Shown piece by piece: positions 25,686 to 32,474 of a stretch of DNA of 34,517 nt (position 1 is the first letter of the stretch; every line of letters starts with the position of its first letter). The notes below the pieces were generated by a model. The model made no database searches. It saw nothing but the letters and a program-made list of their open reading frames with translations, and was not told where the DNA came from. The stretch comes from Clostridiaceae bacterium AF10-41 (GTDB lineage: Bacteria > Bacillota > Clostridia > Clostridiales > Clostridiaceae). A program made the translations under genes and the position numbers. The DNA is taken from the NCBI GenBank assembly GCA_027686065.1, contig JAQCTH010000041.1, positions 1 to 34,517 on the forward strand. Direction: 5' to 3'.

Positions 25686-25720
25686 ATAAAAAAATAGAAA
25701 AGCCATCTAAGCTTCTCTAT
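25686..25720 (-). terminator. Terminator after the DUF3784-type gene
   Basis: A 10-base stem with one G-U pair, 25694-25703 with 25711-25720, closes a 7-base loop and is followed on the minus strand by TTTTTTATAATT. It lies 6 bases after the stop codon of the gene. Confidence 0.85.
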
Positions 25721-25725
25721 CTCAG

Positions 25726-26433
25726 CTATTTTAAATTATTAAATGATTGGTTTGTTAAAGATATATCTTTATAATTTATATATACATCAACATTTACCGT
25801 TGAGATTTTAATGTATGGTCCTTTATTACTTTGGACATAAAGTTTAACTTTTTCTCCATTTTTCAACTTGAAATCACCTTTTTTAATAGCACCACCATCA
25901 CTATATCCATTACTCTTAAATCCCATTTCCGGAATATTATCTACAAGTTTTATTTCTTTTATATCTTCTCTTTTCAAAGTAATTCCATAGCTTCCATCTA
26001 TAACTATAGAGTCCTCTTTAATTATAATATTATTGGGTTCATTGCCAAATGAAAATGTTATAATCATAATAGCAAATGTTATAAATCCTATAACTACCAT
26101 TACCATTATTTCTGATTTGCTCTTTTTATTATGATCAAACTTTTGCATATATATTAAATACCCAAATACAATAATTAATAAAGTAATTATAAAAGGTAAT
26201 ATAGAAATTTGAAAATATTTTGAAACTATAGCTCCTATAAATATTAAAAAGGCTATTAAATAACACATTCTTCCCATATGTTTTGCTATTTTTTCGATAT
26301 CTACTTTAGACTTTTCTTCTTTAGACTGCATATTATATCCTGATATTAACCAGTAACATTTATATTTACTAATAGCTACTCCTAATACTATAAATATTAT
26401 ACAAATAACAGAAATGAATATTATAGATAGCAT
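25726..26433 (-). CDS. DUF3784-like membrane protein with C-terminal PH-like domain
   Basis: I choose ATG 26433 (235 residues, MLSIIF), because GGGGTGAGG lies 6 bases upstream of it; a GTG 12 bases earlier is weaker. The first half has four hydrophobic helices, at about 3-25, 52-72, 75-93 and 107-124. The segment YWLISGYNMQSKEEKSKVDIEKIAKHMG between helices 1 and 2 is the DUF3784 mark ('GYN..s.eEk...d...l...mg'). The last 100 residues (from about 130) are soluble and rich in beta strands, with a pattern like bacterial PH domains (SIVIDGSYGITLKREDIKEIKLVD). Function unknown. It has its own promoter and terminator, so it stands alone. Confidence 0.72.
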   Translation of the reverse strand: MLSIIFISVICIIFIVLGVAISKYKCYWLISGYNMQSKEEKSKVDIEKIAKHMGRMCYLIAFLIFIGAIVSKYFQISILPFIITLLIIVFGYLIYMQKFDHNKKSKSEIMVMVVIGFITFAIMIITFSFGNEPNNIIIKEDSIVIDGSYGITLKREDIKEIKLVDNIPEMGFKSNGYSDGGAIKKGDFKLKNGEKVKLYVQSNKGPYIKISTVNVDVYINYKDISLTNQSFNNLK

Positions 26434-26490
26434 AACAAACCTCACCCCAACCTTCTACATTTCTATTTCCCCTAACTCTTTATATGGTTA

Positions 26491-26519
26491 ATTATACGTT
26501 TTATTTATATTTTTATCAA
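26491..26519 (-). promoter_or_regulatory. Promoter of the DUF3784-type gene
   Basis: Minus strand -35 TTGATA (26514-26519), 17-base spacer and consensus -10 TATAAT (26491-26496), ending about 58 bases upstream of the chosen start. Confidence 0.7.
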
Positions 26520-26537
26520 TGTTGTTAGTCATTTTTC

Positions 26538-26744
26538 TTACCATTCAATTGTTAAAATATTTATTTCATCTTTTATTAATGAAACTTTATATCCCTCTAA
26601 GACTAACCAAGATAATAATTCTTTTTGCACCTCTCCATCATTACACATAAGTATTGCTGAGACCTTATTTATATCAGAGTTTTTAGCATAATTAATATTA
26701 TCTAATATTTTTCTTTTTTTATCATTTAAAAATTCTAAATTCAT
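26538..26744 (-). CDS. Small protein of unknown function, 68 residues
   Basis: I do not recognise it. It begins MNLEFLNDKKRKILDNINYA and ends INILTIEW. It has a strong RBS, GGAGG, 7 bases before the ATG, which is the main reason to call it a gene. The predicted shape is helix, strand (VSAILMCND), helix (VQKELLSWLVLEGYKV) and strands, a small alpha-beta fold without membrane segment or signal peptide. It is followed almost at once by the promoter of the next gene and is preceded by about 205 AT-rich bases after the ATPase-LexA fusion gene. A common transcript with that gene is possible but not shown. Confidence 0.65.
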   Translation of the reverse strand: MNLEFLNDKKRKILDNINYAKNSDINKVSAILMCNDGEVQKELLSWLVLEGYKVSLIKDEINILTIEW

Positions 26745-26949
26745 AAAAAACCTCCTCTACATTTTATCGTATATAGAATATGTATTAGTAAAAAAGCATT
26801 ATTATGTTAATTTACTTTATTTCCCAGAAAATATTTTTATAAATATCTTTAATCGTTATAATTTATAAAAGATATCATTTGTGAAGTTTTCTAAATTTAA
26901 AATCTTATTTCATAATAAATATAATTTAATATATAACTATTTATATTTT
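26745..26949. other. AT-rich intergenic stretch, no gene seen
   Basis: About 205 bases between the fusion gene and the 68-residue gene. I see no frame with an RBS. Short A/T inverted repeats such as AAAGATATC/GATATCATTT-like segments are too weak to call a terminator, and no T-rich GC hairpin follows the fusion gene. Confidence 0.5.
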
Positions 26950-28383
26950 TTAATTGTTAGATAAATCCTGTTTTATTATTCCAATTGCCACTCCTAATAT
27001 ATTTACTTCTTTATTTTCTAAGTTAATTGGAGCATATAAAGAATTGGCTGGCATTAACTTAGGTGAAGCACCATTTAAGTTTAATGTTTTTAGTGTTGCC
27101 TCCCCATCCAAACTCGCAGCTACTATTTCATTGTTATTTGCGGTAACTTGTTTTTTAATAACAACCAAATCACCATCACAGATATCTTTTTCCACCATAG
27201 AATCCCCTTTTACTCTTAAGATAAATATATCTTTTCCTCTTTCAATCCAATACTTTGGTATATAAAAATTACCTTCTATATTATCATTCATTTCTATAGG
27301 TGTTCCAGCTGCTATGTTACTAAACATTGGAATATCTTCTAATTCATTTTCATTATAACAAACATCATTTCCTTCAAATATTTCTTTTTTATTGGAAGCA
27401 GTATCTATATTAAACTCTACAATTGCTTTATTTTTTAAGTTAATATATTTATATTTTTCAACTGTATCTAATTGATTCTTCCTCCTTACATCATATTTGA
27501 CTTTGAAGTTAAAACTTTTTCCTTTTACATCAACTCCTAAAGTATTTACTTTTCTTCCTTTAATCATCCAAGAATTTTCTGTATTATTGAGTTCACTATT
27601 TAGCACAAAAATAAATGAAGAATGAGACATATTTTTATAGATAGATTTTATAAAATCTATTTCACCCTTAGTAAACTTCTCCATATCATCTAATATAATA
27701 TGACTATACAAGCCTCCATGATTATTTATATACAAGATAGCATATAAAACATGATCATATTCATCCATATATCCTTTAGTAATTAAATTATCATTATATA
27801 AATCTTTAATTTTATAGATAGCTTCTCTTGTATAAGAAGATTTCTTAATTCTTCCCCCTCTACCTTTTCTATCAACTTCTAAATATTCCTTTTTAGAAAG
27901 ATTACTTGCTTTAATCCATAGAATTTCTTCTAATATAAATTCAATTCTTACCTTTTTAAGGAATTTAGATTTTTTATAAAATAATACTATCTCATTCTCT
28001 AAGTCCTTCAAAATTTCTAAAGACTTTATTTTATCTATAACCTGTATAGCTAGTCCTTTTTCTCTTCTAAATGCTTTAGAATATGTATCAATAAGTTCTT
28101 CTATTGATACAATATTTACCCTATCTTTTTCTAATGAAAATAATGAATAAAAATAATTCCTACCACTTTCTTTTTTATAAAGTTCCGTAGCTTTATAAAC
28201 TTTATTGTAGTTATATGTTACAAATAAAATCTTATCTTCCTCATAAATACAATAATTATTTTCTAAATTTATTGTTTTATATATTGATGCAGTACTCTTT
28301 CCTGTACCTTCATTACCTTTCAATAATTGATATCCTGACTTTTTATGATTTATAAATCTATGTTGAATATTAGAAAAATTCAT
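26950..28383 (-). CDS. UvrD-like ATPase domain fused to a LexA-type S24 self-cleaving peptidase
   Basis: I choose ATG 28383 (477 residues), with GGTGGTG 6 bases upstream; a GTG 12 bases earlier is possible. The N-terminal part starts like an SF1 UvrD/Rep helicase: NIQHRFINHKKSGYQLLKG, then Walker A GNEGTGKST at 23-31. IILDDMEKFTKGEIDFI at 229-245 sits where UvrD has the DEAQD box, but reads DDMEK. FNFKVKYDVRRK near 291-302 may recall the 'NYRS' motif; later helicase motifs are not seen. From about 350 it is LexA-like: cleavage site A359-G360 in NIAAGTPI, Ser395 in VKGDSM, DGDLVVI, and Lys432 in EATLKTL, then NSLYAPI and GVAIGII. No LexA winged helix is present. I infer an ATPase switched by RecA-stimulated self-cleavage. 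No SOS box is visible upstream. Confidence 0.82.
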   Translation of the reverse strand: MNFSNIQHRFINHKKSGYQLLKGNEGTGKSTASIYKTINLENNYCIYEEDKILFVTYNYNKVYKATELYKKESGRNYFYSLFSLEKDRVNIVSIEELIDTYSKAFRREKGLAIQVIDKIKSLEILKDLENEIVLFYKKSKFLKKVRIEFILEEILWIKASNLSKKEYLEVDRKGRGGRIKKSSYTREAIYKIKDLYNDNLITKGYMDEYDHVLYAILYINNHGGLYSHIILDDMEKFTKGEIDFIKSIYKNMSHSSFIFVLNSELNNTENSWMIKGRKVNTLGVDVKGKSFNFKVKYDVRRKNQLDTVEKYKYINLKNKAIVEFNIDTASNKKEIFEGNDVCYNENELEDIPMFSNIAAGTPIEMNDNIEGNFYIPKYWIERGKDIFILRVKGDSMVEKDICDGDLVVIKKQVTANNNEIVAASLDGEATLKTLNLNGASPKLMPANSLYAPINLENKEVNILGVAIGIIKQDLSNN

Positions 28384-28424
28384 TGCCTTCACCACCGTAT
28401 CCTTCTTATGTTTTATGTATTATA

Positions 28425-28453
28425 ATCATATATTTTATAATAATTCATGTCAA
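28425..28453 (-). promoter_or_regulatory. Promoter of the ATPase-LexA fusion gene
   Basis: Minus strand -35 TTGACA (28448-28453), 17-base spacer and -10 TATGAT (28425-28430). This is a strong sigma-A match, so the gene is probably expressed constitutively. I find no GAAC-N4-GTTC-like box over it. Confidence 0.7.
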
Positions 28454-28512
28454 ATAATCATTATTAAAAAAGTAGTCATATTTAAGGTATTAACTATGAT
28501 TTAACATTCTTC

Positions 28513-28549
28513 TTGTTATATATAATATTATTTGTTATAATTTAACAAA
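28513..28549 (+). promoter_or_regulatory. Promoter of the ABC exporter operon with inverted repeat
   Basis: Plus strand -35 TTGTTA (28513-28518), 17-base spacer and -10 TATAAT (28536-28541). A perfect 7-base inverted repeat, TTTGTTA (28531-28537) and TAACAAA (28543-28549), is centred on the -10 box and could be an operator. The RBS GGGAGG follows at 28557-28562. Confidence 0.65.
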
Positions 28550-28569
28550 CAACTTTGGGAGGTATTTAA

Positions 28570-30183
28570 ATGAATGATTTAAAAGTTTTAATATATTTAG
28601 ATCTTTTAAAAATTAAAAATTTCTTTTTTCAAATTTTCACTAATCCAATTATATTTCTAAAAAAGCTATTTTCAATTATTATTTTCTTTGGAATTTGTTT
28701 TTCTTCGATTATAATTTCAATATTTAAAAATGAATCTAAAATATCTATAACATCAGAAATTCAACAAGCTTCTCTTGGAGTAATAACTGTGCTATCTATT
28801 ATAATTATACTACTGGTTTTAGCACATTATTTAAATGATTATGCCCCAAGTAACTTTTCGATTTCAGATATTAGTTATTTATTTCCTTCTCCATTAAATA
28901 ATAAGGTAATACTCTTTTATTCAATGGCTCGTAGTGCTATAAAAGGCGTAGCTAGTTTCTTCTTAAGTATTCTTTTCATAATACTTATGCTTTTGGCTTC
29001 AACCAATTTATCCTTAATAGGATTATTACCAATAGCCTTAGGATTCTTCTTTATATTCCTATTATTTATTTCATTATCATATTTGTTTTTTGCATTAAAA
29101 GTTAAAACAGGTCTAGTAAAAAATTTTAAGATTATATCCTACATATTACAAGGTGTTACATGCTTAATAGTTTTATTTTATTTATATAAACTTTGGACAT
29201 TTGACTTTAACTTTGTTGAATTATCTATTTCTATTTTTGATAGTTTTCTAGTTAAGATACCTGTAATTTATTCTATTATAAACTTTATGTCATTACTTTT
29301 AACCGAAACAATTACACCACCAGTATTTGATATAGTGTACTTACTTGCATTAACTATGCTTAATTGCTTTTTATTTACAGCTCTGAATACTGACTATTAT
29401 GAAGAAATAGCTGAAAAAGTATCTGTGCAAAACGAAAGGATTAAGCAATTAAAAAATAATAAAAAAGATGTTCATTCGCAAATGGAAAAGGAAATTAAAA
29501 ATGTTAATTTAAAAGGCAACTCTAAAGAAAGATGGGGAGTGCTATCGTTATATTGGAAATCTTCTATTATTAGAAAGAGAAAACAAACTTCATTAAAGAA
29601 ATATTTATTATTCTTAGTTAACATTATTATTGGTGGTATAGGTGGATATATAACATTACAAGGAAATCAATTAATTCCAATTATAGCAATTTCAGTGGGA
29701 ACAGTTTATATAGGACTTATTTCATCTAACTTTTCCGAACTGTCTAGAGAATTAAAAAATGTGTATATATACATTATTCCCGGAAAACCAATAAATAAAA
29801 TTCTTTCTACAATCTTAGATGAGCTTTTAGTATTACTAATTAGAATTAGTATAATGCTTATACCTTCAATTGTTTTAAATTCAGAATTCTTAATCTTAGG
29901 AATAGGATGTTATATACTAACACTAGCATTTTCTCTTGTGATAAAATTGCTTAATTTAATATTGATACTTCTTATGCCAAAAGATAATGAATCTGGCCCT
30001 GGAATGCTTGCAACTTTTGTATTAATGATAATTATAATGATTCCGTTTTTAGCAACTGGAGCTGCATATGGATTAACACTTAATACTTATATAGCTTTTG
30101 GAGTATTAACTGTAATCATAGGTCTTTATCTAGGTTTATTAATATTATTATGCAATAAACTATTCGATCTTATAGAGTATTAA
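28570..30183 (+). CDS. ABC exporter permease, ABC_export family (PF16962-like)
   Basis: A 537-residue membrane protein with roughly a dozen hydrophobic segments in two blocks (about 30-275 and 340-535). A basic, charged cytoplasmic stretch of about 60 residues separates them (NERIKQLKNNKKDVHSQMEKEI). The N-terminal half has NFSISDISYLFPSPLNNKVILFYSM near 94-118, the 'D..fLFPSP' mark of putative ABC exporter permeases. GPGMLATFVLMIIIM near 477 lies in the last block. RBS GGGAGG precedes the ATG. The ATPase follows after 19 bases, so the pair forms one exporter. The substrate is unknown. The operon runs opposite to nearly all the window and is divergent from the fusion gene, with 186 bases between. 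Confidence 0.85.
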   Translation: MNDLKVLIYLDLLKIKNFFFQIFTNPIIFLKKLFSIIIFFGICFSSIIISIFKNESKISITSEIQQASLGVITVLSIIIILLVLAHYLNDYAPSNFSISDISYLFPSPLNNKVILFYSMARSAIKGVASFFLSILFIILMLLASTNLSLIGLLPIALGFFFIFLLFISLSYLFFALKVKTGLVKNFKIISYILQGVTCLIVLFYLYKLWTFDFNFVELSISIFDSFLVKIPVIYSIINFMSLLLTETITPPVFDIVYLLALTMLNCFLFTALNTDYYEEIAEKVSVQNERIKQLKNNKKDVHSQMEKEIKNVNLKGNSKERWGVLSLYWKSSIIRKRKQTSLKKYLLFLVNIIIGGIGGYITLQGNQLIPIIAISVGTVYIGLISSNFSELSRELKNVYIYIIPGKPINKILSTILDELLVLLIRISIMLIPSIVLNSEFLILGIGCYILTLAFSLVIKLLNLILILLMPKDNESGPGMLATFVLMIIIMIPFLATGAAYGLTLNTYIAFGVLTVIIGLYLGLLILLCNKLFDLIEY

Positions 30184-30202
30184 GAATTAATAGGAGGAAA
30201 AT

Positions 30203-30913
30203 ATGTTAGAAGTAAAAAATTTATCTAAATCATTTAAGAAAAATAAAGCAATTGATAATATATCATTTAGTTTAAATACTGGAGAAATAGCCATATTATG
30301 TGGTCCAAATGGTGCTGGTAAGACTACAACCTTAAAATGCATACTTTCTCTATTAAGAAAAGATTGCGGCGATGTTTTAATAGATGGCAAGTCTACTAAA
30401 GATAGAACTATAAGAGAAACCTTAGCATATATACCAGAAACACCTGATTTATATAATTTATTAACAGTTTGGGAACATTTTAAATTTATAGCTCTAGCTT
30501 ATAAAATCAAAGATTGGACAAGCAAAGCTGAAGATTTAATGAATATTTTCAACTTATCTAATAAGAAAGATTCTCTTGCTAAAGATTTATCTAAAGGTAT
30601 GAAACAAAAGGTTTCTATTATAATGGCCTTAATTCATGATCCAAATATAATTTTAATTGATGAGCCATTTGTAGGCTTAGATCCAAATGGAATAAAGGAA
30701 TTTAGAGATATGCTATCTAAAATAAAATCTCTTGGTAAGACCATACTGGTTAGTACTCACATATTAGCTTCAATGGAAGAAATTAGTGATACTATGATTT
30801 TAATGAAAGAAGGTAAGATAGTAGACTCTGGAAGCAAGGAATATTTAAAAGAAAAATATAACGAAATGGGTAATATAGAAGATTTATTCTTTAAAATAAT
30901 TGATAATGATTAA
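30203..30913 (+). CDS. ABC transporter ATP-binding protein of the ABC_export system
   Basis: A 236-residue ATPase with Walker A GPNGAGKTT at 34-42, signature LSKGM at 129-133, Walker B ILIDEP with D153 and E154, D-loop GLDP at 158-161 and switch H186. All catalytic parts are present. It is of the short CcmA-like type without C-terminal extension. RBS GGAGG lies 6 bases before the ATG. It energises the permease at 28570-30183. The gene ends in the strong bidirectional terminator at 30913-30953. Confidence 0.92.
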   Translation: MLEVKNLSKSFKKNKAIDNISFSLNTGEIAILCGPNGAGKTTTLKCILSLLRKDCGDVLIDGKSTKDRTIRETLAYIPETPDLYNLLTVWEHFKFIALAYKIKDWTSKAEDLMNIFNLSNKKDSLAKDLSKGMKQKVSIIMALIHDPNIILIDEPFVGLDPNGIKEFRDMLSKIKSLGKTILVSTHILASMEEISDTMILMKEGKIVDSGSKEYLKEKYNEMGNIEDLFFKIIDND

Positions 30914-30953
30914 TAATAAATATGGCTGTCACAAGGACAGCCATATTTATTAT
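30913..30953. terminator. Strong bidirectional terminator between convergent operons
   Basis: An 18-base perfect stem, 30913-30930 with 30936-30953, closes the 5-base loop ACAAG. Its outer part is A/T-rich on both sides, so it supplies the T tract for each strand. It ends the ABC exporter operon from the left and the vitamin B6 pair from the right. Confidence 0.92.
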
Positions 30954-30975
30954 ACTTGCTATTATAATATTTAAA

Positions 30976-31494
30976 TTACTTTACTTGTAAAGATAATCTT
31001 TTTCTAATTTTTATTCTATCTAAAGAATAACTAAGCATTAAAAATATTATACCACTTGCTATAGGTTGTATTAACTCCATAAAAAAAGTTGCAAGTGGTG
31101 CTATAAAATTTCCTGATATAATTGCTCCCGCCAAATAATATCCAAACCAACCTACTATTCCTGCCAAAAATACAGCACTTATATTTCTTTTGCAAATAAT
31201 ATTATTTTCTTTAGATGTAAAAAATATTACCATAACTGGCTTAATTATTATTGTAGGTAAAACCCAAAGCATTCCACCAGATAATGCATCTGAAAGCCCA
31301 GCCCCTATTGCTGCTGATATCATAGCATAAGGTGTAGGTAATAATACAGCTGCTAAATATATAGGAATATCACCTAAATGAATATATCCTCCGTTAAACC
31401 CGGTAGGAATATGCAAAAATGCTGTTATTACATATATTAGTGCTGCGAAAAGTGCTGTTATTACTAAACTTCTTGTTTTAATATTTTCTTTCAT
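30976..31494 (-). CDS. ECF transporter S component, probably for vitamin B6 (TIGR04002-like)
   Basis: Substrate-binding membrane subunit of an energy-coupling-factor transporter; it would use the shared EcfA/A'/T module encoded elsewhere. The 172-residue protein has six membrane helices. After the short basic N-terminus comes ALFAALIYVITAFLHIP, then the loop GFNGGYIHLGDIPIYLAAVLLPTPYA with the S-component pattern 'G..HLGD...llaa.LLgp..a', then AAIGAGLSDALSGG. The kinase gene for pyridoxine/pyridoxamine overlaps it by 17 bases, so vitamin B6 is the likely substrate (PdxU-type). RBS AAGGAG lies rather far (13 bases) from the ATG, inside the kinase gene, suggesting translational coupling. Confidence 0.8.
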   Translation of the reverse strand: MKENIKTRSLVITALFAALIYVITAFLHIPTGFNGGYIHLGDIPIYLAAVLLPTPYAMISAAIGAGLSDALSGGMLWVLPTIIIKPVMVIFFTSKENNIICKRNISAVFLAGIVGWFGYYLAGAIISGNFIAPLATFFMELIQPIASGIIFLMLSYSLDRIKIRKRLSLQVK

Positions 31495-32320
31495 TTATCA
31501 AAATCAACTCCTTTAAAAATGCTTCAAACATTATACCTTCTTTAGGATTAGTTTTAAATTGTGATGTATATTGAATAGCTTCATATATAAAGTTAGAAGC
31601 TTCTCTAATAGCAAAATTTAATTCATGCCCACTTAATAATAATCCTATAATTATTGATGTAAATATGTCTCCTGTTCCACTATAAGACTCATTATTAAAA
31701 TGTTGCTTTACCACAAAAACTTCATCTTCTTCTTTATCATAAGCAAAATTATAAATTTTATTTTCTCTTATTATTCCTGTAATAATAATTTTTTTAGGAC
31801 CCATTTCTGATATTTTAACTGCAATTTCTTTTATTTTTTCATCACATATCTCACCCTTTTTATAATATTCACCTGTTAATATACAAGCCTCGGTTAAATT
31901 TGGTGTTACTATATTTGCAATAGAGATAAGCTTTTTCATTTTATTACACATATTTTCTGTGAAAGTATCATAAAGTATCCCATTATCCCCCATAACAGGA
32001 TCTATAACAATTAAAGAATTTTTATTATCTAATACAAAATCTAACACTATATCAATTTGCTTTTCTGAGCCTAAAAAACCACTGTATATACAATCAAAAT
32101 TTATATTCAACTCTTTCCAAACTTTTTTATAATTATTCATCTCATTAGTTATATCTAAAAATGAAAATTTATCAAATTCAGTCTGAGAAGAAAGTATAGC
32201 TGTCGGGAATGGACAACATTGTACCCCTAAAGCTGATAATATTGGAAGTGCTACTGTTAATGAACACCTTCCTATTCCAGATAAATCATTTATTGTTGCT
32301 ACCTTTTTTACCCCATTCAT
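31478..32320 (-). CDS. Pyridoxamine/pyridoxal/pyridoxine kinase
   Basis: Phosphorylates B6 vitamers in the salvage route to pyridoxal phosphate. The 280-residue protein is of the PdxY/PdxK ribokinase-like type. It begins VATINDLSGIGRCSLTVALPILSALGVQ and continues PFPTAILSSQTEF, the clostridial pyridoxamine kinase opening. IVIDPVMGDNG near 104-114 is the middle motif. SYSGTGDIFTSIIIGLLLSGH near 205-225 carries the GTGD anion hole and catalytic aspartate. AGGTG lies 6 bases before the ATG. With the overlapping S component it forms an uptake-and-trap pair for B6. No pdxS/pdxT synthesis genes are in the window. Confidence 0.92.
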   Translation of the reverse strand: MNGVKKVATINDLSGIGRCSLTVALPILSALGVQCCPFPTAILSSQTEFDKFSFLDITNEMNNYKKVWKELNINFDCIYSGFLGSEKQIDIVLDFVLDNKNSLIVIDPVMGDNGILYDTFTENMCNKMKKLISIANIVTPNLTEACILTGEYYKKGEICDEKIKEIAVKISEMGPKKIIITGIIRENKIYNFAYDKEEDEVFVVKQHFNNESYSGTGDIFTSIIIGLLLSGHELNFAIREASNFIYEAIQYTSQFKTNPKEGIMFEAFLKELILINERKY

Positions 32321-32355
32321 AAGTGCACCTGCTTCTTTATTAAGTTATTTATTTT

Positions 32356-32399
32356 ATAATAATCCAATAATTGCATTTTGTCCATTGTACCGATACAAT
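32356..32399 (-). promoter_or_regulatory. Promoter of the vitamin B6 pair with palindrome upstream of -35
   Basis: Minus strand -35 TGGACA (32379-32384), 17-base spacer and -10 TATTAT (32356-32361). ATTGTA (32384-32389) and TACAAT (32394-32399) form an inverted repeat around a 4-base centre, touching the upstream edge of the -35 box. This is a usual place for an activator, for example a MocR/PdxR-type regulator; the identity is a guess. Confidence 0.65.
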
Positions 32400-32410
32400 A
32401 TTAAAACTAA

Positions 32411-32443
32411 TAAAAAAATAGAACCATTAATTTTAAATGGCTC
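32411..32443 (-). terminator. Terminator after htpG
   Basis: An 8-base stem with one G-U pair, 32421-32428 with 32436-32443, closes a 7-base loop. On the minus strand it is followed by TATTTTTTTATTAG. It lies about 30 bases after the htpG stop and upstream of the B6 promoter. Confidence 0.8.
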
Positions 32444-32474
32444 CATCTTTTTATTAATATCCTTTAATTTTACT

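Noticed and set aside
26954..27265. Open frame of 103 codons on the plus strand opposite the LexA part of the fusion
   Set aside because: Antisense to conserved peptidase motifs, with no RBS.
28384..28569. SOS (LexA) box in front of the ATPase-LexA fusion gene
   Set aside because: I looked for GAAC-N4-GTTC or GTTT-like pairs and found none; only sigma-A boxes and A/T repeats are there.
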